Positions 1-6,529 of a stretch of 8,533 bases of DNA are shown here, in pieces (the stretch's first letter is position 1; the number at the start of each line of letters is the position of its first letter). A program made the translations under genes and the position numbers. The notes beneath the pieces are model-generated. The model was not told the DNA's origin and did no database searches. It was given only the letters and a program-made list of their open reading frames with translations. The DNA is taken from contig CAMFKK010000082.1 of assembly GCA_945957225.1 (NCBI GenBank), positions 1 to 8,533 of the forward strand. Direction: 5' to 3'. The stretch comes from an uncultured Sphingobacteriia bacterium. Its GTDB lineage: Bacteria > Bacteroidota > Bacteroidia > Chitinophagales > Chitinophagaceae.

Positions 1-2528
1 TGTCTCAAATGACTAGTCCTTTAACTGGTCCAGTTGAAGCAGATACGGTCTTGCATTTGGCCAGACAGAAAGAGCGTTTGGGGAATGCCGTTTTTTCCAG
101 TGGTTATATTTCTAGAAATCCTAATGGTGATTTTAAAGCCCACCATTATGATATGAACTTGGTCTATATAGATGCTTTATTAAGACATCTGCAATGGACG
201 GGTGATACGGCTTATGCCAGAGAAGCATGGCCCCTGATACAAAGACATTTGGATTGGGAAAAAAGAAATTTTGATATGGATGGTGATGGCTTGTATGATT
301 CTTATGCAGCCATATGGGCCAGTGATGCATTACAATATAGTGGGGGAGGTGTGACTCATAGTTCGGCCTATAATTATTGGGCCAATTTAATGGCAGCTAA
401 AATAGCGCACATTTTACATCAAGATGGCAAGAGTTATGAGCAAGAAGCCAAGAAGATTTTAAAAGCGGTGAATGAACAACTATGGTTGTCTAAAAAAGGT
501 TGGTATGCTGAATACAGGGACTTATTGGGAAACCAATTGTTGCATGAAGCGGCTGCCTTATGGACCATTTATCATAGTATGGATTCAGAACTCCCTGATC
601 CATTTCAGGCTTACCAAACTATAAAATATATTGATGCACAGATTCCGCATATACCTGTTAGGGCTAATAATTTAGAAGAAGGTCTATTTACCATTTCTAC
701 TTCCAATTGGATGCCTTATATCTGGAGTTTGAATGTGGTAGCCATGGCAGAAACCATGCATACGGCTTTGGCACAATGGCAAACAGGTGACCAAGAACAA
801 GCTTTTCTACTTTGGAAATCTGCCTTGATAGAGTCTATGTATTTGGGCAATAGTCCTGGTAACTTGGTACAGGTTTCTTTTTATGATGCAATAAGGGGAG
901 AAACCTATCGGGATTTTGCAGATCCCGTTGCTATGACTGCAAGGTCCTTGGTAGAAGGATTATATGGCATCAACCCCAAAGCATTGGACCACCAGTTATT
1001 GATTAAACCAGGTTTTCCCAAACAATGGAATCAAGCAAGTATAGCCTTGCCCGATATTGATTTTTCTTTTACCCGCAAAGCCCAAACAGATCTATACCAG
1101 ATTCAAAATAAGTTTGTAGCTAAGATGGATCTTTTGTTGAAATTGCCAGTACAAGCATCTGAAATTGAAAAAGTCTTGGTGAACGGAAAGCCAGGTGTAT
1201 GGGCAATTGATGCCAATGCAGTTGGAAGACCAAGTATAGACATCAAAGCTCCTTACGCAAAATCATATTCCATTCTTATTGAGTGGAAAAAAGCATCCCA
1301 ACTTCCTGTGTTTGCTGCTCAAAAAACCGCAACAGCTAATGCCTGGTCCTTGACAGTGTCAAATGCTACCATCATGTCAGTAAATGATCCTCAGTCTGTC
1401 TTGACCAATAGCCGCCATGATGCAAAATCCATTCATGGAACAATAGCCAGCAGCCCTGGTATGCATAGCTTGTTTTTACAATTAAAAACGGGTAAAATGC
1501 AATGGTGGCAACCTATTGATCTTAATGTAGCTGAACCCATTAGTATCAAAGCAATTGATCAGGAACAAAGAAATCAAATTGCTTATCAAATTACCAATAA
1601 CAGTCTAGACGCTGTTGATGCCCAATTAATGGTCAATGGAAAACCATCGCCCTTGCAAATTCCTTCGCAATCAACCACTGAAACCAAGTTGATCCAAACT
1701 GGAGCATTGGTTCCTGGATCCAATCAATTGGTATTGCATTGGAAGGGTAGAACGGTTAAACAAAATCTGTTGAATTGGAATATTGATCAGCCTTTAAAGG
1801 GAAAGTTGGAACCACTTGATCTGAGTCCTTATTTGAAAAACAAAGTGAACCAAATTTTTAGAGTACAATATTTGAGTCCAAGACCAACTGTACCAACCTT
1901 ACAATTACCTACTCAAGGAATTGGAGAATGGACCTATCCTTTAAGAACTGCCAATATTAGTGATAGTGGGTTTAGAAAATCATTAGAAGCTACAGGAAGT
2001 ATAGTATTGCCACAGGGAATTGTGTTTAAGAGTCCTAGTGATAGTTTGAAAAACAATATTCTCTTTACTTCTAAATGGGATAATTATCCAAATAAAACTA
2101 AGGTTCCATTGCAAGGTTCGGCAGCTCATGCTTATTTATTAATGGCAGGATCCACCAATCCCATGCAATCCAGAATGTTGAATGGAATAGTTAGAATTTA
2201 TTACACCGATGGAACAGCGGATAGTTTGGAGCTAAAAAATCCAGAGAATTGGTGGCCAATAGATCAAGACTATTTAGAAGATGGTTATGCGTTTCAAACC
2301 AATGCACCCAAACCCATTCGTATTCATTTAAAAACTGGAAAAGTAGTTTCTGTGTATGATAATAGTATGCAAGCTTTTAATGGTAAGCCCATCAATGGTG
2401 GAGCAGCCACGGTCTTAGATCTGCCATTAAACAATGCCAAACAATTGCAGTCATTGGAGTTGGAAACTATTGCAAATGATGTGGTGATTGGCATCATGGC
2501 CATTACCCTTTTAAGAAGTGAAGAGTGA
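1..2528 (+). CDS. DUF4450-like six-hairpin glycosidase-type protein (5' partial)
   Basis: The reading frame is open from the window edge (codons at 3-5 and 6-8 precede the ATG at 9), so that Met is probably internal and the true N-terminus and any signal peptide are missing. Residues are counted from this Met. Residues ~10-340 look like an (alpha/alpha)6 barrel of the GH78/GH95 type. They include a GYISRNP segment (32-38), an acidic DMDGDGLYD loop (89-97), HE (179-180), GETYRD (297-302) and a closing LIKPGFPKQW segment (331-340). Two or more beta-rich regions follow (~370-600). A C-terminal beta domain (~620-839) contains IYYTDGT and NWWPIDQDY (~730-755). From memory of the family this matches DUF4450, found in Bacteroidota polysaccharide loci, whose members exceed 1000 residues. 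The substrate is unknown, and the neighbours suggest a pectin fragment. Acidic residues suitable for catalysis are visible, but I cannot assign them. The last residues (RSEE) and the stop codon come from a heptamer repeat. Confidence 0.72.
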   Translation, partial: SQMTSPLTGPVEADTVLHLARQKERLGNAVFSSGYISRNPNGDFKAHHYDMNLVYIDALLRHLQWTGDTAYAREAWPLIQRHLDWEKRNFDMDGDGLYDSYAAIWASDALQYSGGGVTHSSAYNYWANLMAAKIAHILHQDGKSYEQEAKKILKAVNEQLWLSKKGWYAEYRDLLGNQLLHEAAALWTIYHSMDSELPDPFQAYQTIKYIDAQIPHIPVRANNLEEGLFTISTSNWMPYIWSLNVVAMAETMHTALAQWQTGDQEQAFLLWKSALIESMYLGNSPGNLVQVSFYDAIRGETYRDFADPVAMTARSLVEGLYGINPKALDHQLLIKPGFPKQWNQASIALPDIDFSFTRKAQTDLYQIQNKFVAKMDLLLKLPVQASEIEKVLVNGKPGVWAIDANAVGRPSIDIKAPYAKSYSILIEWKKASQLPVFAAQKTATANAWSLTVSNATIMSVNDPQSVLTNSRHDAKSIHGTIASSPGMHSLFLQLKTGKMQWWQPIDLNVAEPISIKAIDQEQRNQIAYQITNNSLDAVDAQLMVNGKPSPLQIPSQSTTETKLIQTGALVPGSNQLVLHWKGRTVKQNLLNWNIDQPLKGKLEPLDLSPYLKNKVNQIFRVQYLSPRPTVPTLQLPTQGIGEWTYPLRTANISDSGFRKSLEATGSIVLPQGIVFKSPSDSLKNNILFTSKWDNYPNKTKVPLQGSAAHAYLLMAGSTNPMQSRMLNGIVRIYYTDGTADSLELKNPENWWPIDQDYLEDGYAFQTNAPKPIRIHLKTGKVVSVYDNSMQAFNGKPINGGAATVLDLPLNNAKQLQSLELETIANDVVIGIMAITLLRSEE

Positions 2529-2562
2529 AGAGTGAAGAGTGAAGAGTGAAGAGTGAAGAGTG
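2514..2562 (+). repeat. Perfect heptamer tandem repeat (AAGAGTG)6 at the gene 1 stop codon
   Basis: Six exact copies of AAGAGTG run from 2521 to 2562, preceded by one degenerate copy (AGAAGTG, 2514-2520). The array encodes the last residues of the DUF4450-like protein and supplies its TGA stop (2526-2528). Because 7 is not a multiple of 3, TGA recurs in all three forward frames (2526, 2533, 2540, 2547, 2554, 2561), so any three copies form a stop in every frame. GTG triplets recur in the same way and could mislead start prediction for the next gene. Such short tandem arrays can change copy number by slippage. Whether this one does is not visible from one sequence. Confidence 0.95.
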
Positions 2563-2603
2563 AAAAAAATAGAGTAAGTGAAGTTATAAAAAAACAACCT
2601 AGA

Positions 2604-2656
2604 TATTCAACATTCAAAAGTCAAAATTCAACCATGAGATACAATTCAACAATCAA
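2604..2656 (+). repeat. Degenerate heptamer array (consensus NATTCAA) across the GH51 start
   Basis: Four abutting 7-bp units lie at 2604-2631: TATTCAA, CATTCAA, AAGTCAA and AATTCAA. They end two bases before the ATG at 2634. After an 11-base break containing that start codon, two more units (AATTCAA, CAATCAA; 2643-2656) lie inside the signal-peptide coding region. The reverse complement of a unit (e.g. TTGAATA) matches the upstream array unit written as GTGAAGA at five of seven positions, so the two arrays are roughly inverted relative to each other. The mRNA leader could therefore fold imperfectly. The periodicity is read directly from the sequence; any role in translation is inference. Confidence 0.75.
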
Positions 2657-4199
2657 AATGCTATTGCTGGTAATATCTTGCCAACTGATGCTCTTGAAAA
2701 GTTTTGCACAAACCAATGTGAAATTACAGGTAGATGGATTTAATGCCAACACCGTCATCAGCAAACATATTTATGGCCATTTTTCAGAACACTTGGGCCG
2801 TTGTATCTATGATGGATTTTGGGTGGGTGAAAATTCTGGTATCCAAAACCAGGGAAGAATTAGACTAGACATTGTTGATGCTTTGAAGAAAATTCAAATT
2901 CCCAACCTGCGTTGGCCTGGCGGCTGTTTTGCAGATGAATACCATTGGAGAGACGGTATTGGACCAAGAGCCCAAAGACCCAAAATGATCAACACCAATT
3001 GGGGGAATGTTACCGAAGACAATAGTTTTGGTACCCACGAGTTTTTAGAGCTCTGCAGCATGCTCAAATGTGATCCTTATATCACGGGCAATGTTGGAAG
3101 CGGTACAGTAGAAGAAATGTCTAAATGGGTAGAGTACTTGAATTTTGACGGATTGAGTCCTATGACAGAAATTAGAAAGCAAAATGGAAGAGACAAACCC
3201 TGGGGCGTTAAATTCTGGGGTGTGGGTAATGAAAGCTGGGGATGTGGAGGAAATATGACGCCTGAAAGATATGCAGACGAATACAAGCGTTATGCCACAT
3301 TTGTCAAGAACTATCCCAATGCTAGGATGAATAAGATTGCTGCTGGTCCTAATGTAGCAGACTATAACTGGACAGAAACCATGATGAAAAATGTGAATGC
3401 TGGTCAAATGTGGGGTCTTGCCTTGCACCATTATACCCTGCCAACTGGCAATTGGGGAAACAAGGGTTCTGCTACTGCTTTTGATCAGAACGAGTATTTT
3501 AATACCATGAAGAATTGTTTGTACATGGAGGAACTAGTAACCAAACATTCCACCATCATGGACAAATACGATGCAGCAAAACGTGTAGCATTGGTGGTAG
3601 ATGAGTGGGGTATCTGGACCAATGTAGAACCAGGAACCAATCCAGGTTTTCTCTATCAGCAAAATAGCTTGCGCGATGCCCTAGTAGCTGCTACTACTTT
3701 AAATATTTTCAATAACCACGCAGATCGCGTGCGCATGGCCAATTTGGCACAAACCATTAATGTATTGCAGGCATTGATTTTGACAGAAGGAAACAAAATG
3801 TTGTTAACCCCTACTTACCATGTATTTGATTTGTATAAAGCGCACCAGGACGCCAAATTGTTGCCAGTTAAATTTACCAGTCCTGAATTGGTGAATGGTA
3901 AGAACAAAATTCCTGCACTCAACATTTCTGCATCCAAAGACAGTAATCAAGTAGTGCATTTGACACTAGTGAATTTGGATCCTACCAATGCCATGCATAT
4001 TAATACCGCTTTGAATGAAGTGGATTGGACCAAGGTAGAAGGTCAGGTGTTAACTTCTGCCAAACTTACTGACATAAATAGTTTTACCCAGCCTAATACC
4101 GTAAAGCCTGTTGTATTTAATGGAGCTAAGAAAGTTGGAAATGAATTGGTAGTAGACTTGCCTGCACAATCCATTGTTTTATTGACTTTGAAAAAATAA
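2634..4199 (+). CDS. Secreted GH51 alpha-L-arabinofuranosidase
   Basis: This 521-residue protein is predicted to release terminal alpha-L-arabinofuranose from arabinan or arabinose-decorated pectin in the periplasm or outside the cell. A signal peptide occupies residues 1-25, with cleavage SFA|Q. The GH51 (alpha/beta)8 domain follows, with LRWPGG (92-97), GNVGSGT (152-158), the acid/base motif VGNESWG (Glu200), HHY (265-267) and the nucleophile motif VVDEWG (Glu324). A C-terminal beta-sandwich ends in PAQSIVLLTLKK. Both catalytic glutamates are present and the length is normal for the family. The signal peptide is notable because many bacterial GH51 enzymes are cytoplasmic. I chose ATG 2634 because it gives a proper signal peptide; an in-frame GTG at 2553 lies inside the heptamer array and would add 27 unrelated residues. 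ATG 2658 is a possible alternative. The next gene begins 3 bp after the stop. Arabinofuranosidase is the usual activity, though GH51 also includes endoglucanases. Confidence 0.93.
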   Translation: MRYNSTIKMLLLVISCQLMLLKSFAQTNVKLQVDGFNANTVISKHIYGHFSEHLGRCIYDGFWVGENSGIQNQGRIRLDIVDALKKIQIPNLRWPGGCFADEYHWRDGIGPRAQRPKMINTNWGNVTEDNSFGTHEFLELCSMLKCDPYITGNVGSGTVEEMSKWVEYLNFDGLSPMTEIRKQNGRDKPWGVKFWGVGNESWGCGGNMTPERYADEYKRYATFVKNYPNARMNKIAAGPNVADYNWTETMMKNVNAGQMWGLALHHYTLPTGNWGNKGSATAFDQNEYFNTMKNCLYMEELVTKHSTIMDKYDAAKRVALVVDEWGIWTNVEPGTNPGFLYQQNSLRDALVAATTLNIFNNHADRVRMANLAQTINVLQALILTEGNKMLLTPTYHVFDLYKAHQDAKLLPVKFTSPELVNGKNKIPALNISASKDSNQVVHLTLVNLDPTNAMHINTALNEVDWTKVEGQVLTSAKLTDINSFTQPNTVKPVVFNGAKKVGNELVVDLPAQSIVLLTLKK

Positions 4200-4202
4200 C
4201 TG

Positions 4203-6509
4203 ATGCAAATTATTTCTCGCATATTGCTTGTTTTTACTGTTGTTTTTTGTTGGACTGATTCTTTAGTAGCCCAAAAAAAAGAAGCACCTGCTTATCTGTT
4301 TTCCTACTTTAAGGGAAATGGGGAAGACGGATTACACTTGGCTTATAGTTTAGACGGTCTTAATTGGACCAGTCTAAAAAAAGACAGTTCTTTTCTAAAA
4401 CCAACTGTAGCTAAAGACAAACTCATGCGGGATCCATGTATCATTCGAGGAAAGGATGGTCAGTTTCATATGGTATGGACTGTGAGTTGGAAAGACAGGG
4501 GAATAGGTTATGCCAATTCCAAAGATTTGATTCATTGGTCTGAACAGGTTTTTGTTCCAGTCATGGAAAAAGAAGCCACAGCCAAGAATTGCTGGGCGCC
4601 AGAAATTTTTTATGATGATGCCAAAAAGGAATACCTGATTTATTGGGCTACTACCATACCGGGTAGATTTCCAGCAACAGAAAATTTGGGTGATAATAAC
4701 CACCGCATCTATTACGTAACCACAAAGGATTTTAAAAGCTTTAGTGACACCAAACTCATGTATGACCAAGGGTTTAATGTAATTGATGCTACCATTCAAA
4801 AAGTTGGTAAGCAATACCTTATGATTCTTAAGGACGAGACTTTAAAACCTGTTCAAAAGAATCTACGCGTAGCATTCTCTGATCAAGCTACTGGAGGGTA
4901 TAGTAAACCATCTGAACCTATTACCGGAAACTATTGGGCAGAAGGTCCTACAGCTTTGAAAATTGGCCAGGACTGGATTGTTTATTTTGACAAATACCGT
5001 GATCATAAATACGGTGCAGTGGCATCAAAAGACCTGAAACATTGGAGAGATATATCTGATAGTGTTCATTTTCCAAAAGGACTTAGACATGGTACGGTAT
5101 TAGCCATTAGCCAAGCTGAATTAGCCCTATTAAAAAAAGAGGAAACCAAATTGGATGCTGATCCTGAATGGGCAGCTAAAGTTGGAGCCAAGCTGAAAGG
5201 ATTAAAAAAGCAACAATTTTGGGTCAATGATTTTGGGGCTAAAGCCGATTCTAATTTTTTGTCTACCAATGCCATTCAAAAAGCCATTGACGCCTGTGCC
5301 AAAAATGGGGGAGGTGTGGTTGGTTTCAAAGCTGGTGTGTATCAAACTGGATCCATATTTATAAAAACAGGGGTTACACTCCATATTGATCAAAACGTAT
5401 TGATTCTTGGAAGCACTGACTTTAAAGATTATCCTGAAATTGATACAAGAATTGCTGGTATAGAAATGAGATGGCCTGCTGCGTTGATCAATATCATTGG
5501 TCAAAAAAATGCACAAATCATAGGAAAAGGGATCATCAATGCTAGGGGAAAATTCTGTTGGGATAAATACTGGGCTATGCGCAAAGAGTATGAACCAAAA
5601 GGACTACGTTGGATTGTAGACTATGATGCCAAAAGGGTCAGAACCATCTTGGTTCAAAATTCTGAGAATATTGGCATCTCCAATATTACTTTAAAGAATG
5701 CCGGTTTCTGGACTGTGCAATTATTGTATTCCACCAAGATTACCGTTGATGGCATTGTGGTTAAAAACAATGAAGACGGCAAGGGACCTAGTACTGATGG
5801 TGTTGACGTTGATTCTTCTACATGGGTGCTGATTCAAAATTGTGATATTGATTGTAATGACGATGACTTCTGTTTAAAATCTGGAAGAGACTGGGATGGT
5901 CTTCGCGTAAACAAGCCTACGGAATATGTGGTGATTCGCAATTGTATTGCCCGAAAAGGAGGAGGATTGTTAACCTTAGGTAGTGAAACTTCTGGTGGAA
6001 TTAGACACGTGCTGGCAAAGCATCTACAAGGCTTTGGAACCGGTAATGGTTTGCATATTAAGTCTGCGGTAACCAGAGGTGGGATTGTAGAAGATATTTG
6101 GTTTAAAGACATTCAATTAGATAGTGTGGGTAATGTATTTCAGTTTAATATGAACTGGAATCCCAGTTATAGTTATTCTGCACTTCCGGCTGGTTATGAT
6201 TCTGCTGCCGTTCCTGCTCATTGGAAAACGCTCTTGCATAAAAATGAACCTGCTTCACTAGGCATTCCCGTATTTAGAGATATCCATGTGTCGGGCGTTG
6301 TGGCCAATCATTCCAGAAAATTTGTGACTGCTACCGGTCTCAAAGAATCAGCTTTAAGTGGATTTTATTTTGACAATATGCAGATGAATGTTGCTACTCC
6401 AGGAGAAATCAAATTTGCAGGAAATTGGAAAATGACCAACCTGAAATTAGTAGCAGCAGATAGTAAAAAACTCTTGGTAGAAAATTCACAAAGCATGAAA
6501 ATAGATTGA
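4203..6509 (+). CDS. Secreted GH43-GH28 fusion (glycosidase plus polygalacturonase-type domain)
   Basis: This is a 768-residue bifunctional enzyme with a signal peptide at 1-23 (LVA|Q). Residues ~28-308 form a GH43-type five-bladed propeller with all three expected acids: Asp77 in MRDPCI (base), Asp195 in NVIDATI (pKa modulator) and Glu247 in WAEGPT (acid). A charged linker (~311-337) leads to a GH28 right-handed beta-helix (~338-765) that starts with VNDFGAKAD. Its catalytic motifs are STDG (Asp532) and NDDD (Asp553, Asp554). The GHG motif of endo-polygalacturonases is replaced by LGSETSGG (592-599), and RIK by HIK (618-620). The GH28 half probably cleaves galacturonosidic bonds of pectin. 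The GH43 half probably removes a side-chain sugar such as arabinose, but its exact specificity cannot be read from sequence. The start lies 3 bp after the GH51 stop, so translational coupling is likely. Domain calls are strong; substrates are inferred. Confidence 0.9.
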   Translation: MQIISRILLVFTVVFCWTDSLVAQKKEAPAYLFSYFKGNGEDGLHLAYSLDGLNWTSLKKDSSFLKPTVAKDKLMRDPCIIRGKDGQFHMVWTVSWKDRGIGYANSKDLIHWSEQVFVPVMEKEATAKNCWAPEIFYDDAKKEYLIYWATTIPGRFPATENLGDNNHRIYYVTTKDFKSFSDTKLMYDQGFNVIDATIQKVGKQYLMILKDETLKPVQKNLRVAFSDQATGGYSKPSEPITGNYWAEGPTALKIGQDWIVYFDKYRDHKYGAVASKDLKHWRDISDSVHFPKGLRHGTVLAISQAELALLKKEETKLDADPEWAAKVGAKLKGLKKQQFWVNDFGAKADSNFLSTNAIQKAIDACAKNGGGVVGFKAGVYQTGSIFIKTGVTLHIDQNVLILGSTDFKDYPEIDTRIAGIEMRWPAALINIIGQKNAQIIGKGIINARGKFCWDKYWAMRKEYEPKGLRWIVDYDAKRVRTILVQNSENIGISNITLKNAGFWTVQLLYSTKITVDGIVVKNNEDGKGPSTDGVDVDSSTWVLIQNCDIDCNDDDFCLKSGRDWDGLRVNKPTEYVVIRNCIARKGGGLLTLGSETSGGIRHVLAKHLQGFGTGNGLHIKSAVTRGGIVEDIWFKDIQLDSVGNVFQFNMNWNPSYSYSALPAGYDSAAVPAHWKTLLHKNEPASLGIPVFRDIHVSGVVANHSRKFVTATGLKESALSGFYFDNMQMNVATPGEIKFAGNWKMTNLKLVAADSKKLLVENSQSMKID

Positions 6510-6529
6510 TTTAATTCCATCCAAGTACT

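Noticed and set aside
9..11. ATG at 9 as the real start of the DUF4450-like gene
   Set aside because: The frame is open upstream to the window edge, no signal peptide follows this Met, and the domain appears to begin mid-fold, so the gene is truncated by the window.
2563..2633. Bacteroidota-type promoter (TTG and TAnnTTTG) before the GH51 gene
   Set aside because: No TAnnTTTG-like -7 element with a suitably spaced -33 TTG was found. The region is AT-rich repeat sequence, so no promoter is called.
2514..2656. CRISPR-like array
   Set aside because: The units are 7 bp, directly abutting and without unique spacers. This is a simple tandem repeat.
3045..3431. Minus-strand open frame of 128 codons within the GH51 gene
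   Set aside because: It lies wholly inside a well-supported GH51 catalytic region on the other strand and shows no recognisable domain.
4395..4814. Minus-strand open frame of 139 codons within the GH43 domain
   Set aside because: It overlaps conserved GH43 motifs on the + strand, and its translation is cysteine- and aromatic-rich with no family pattern.
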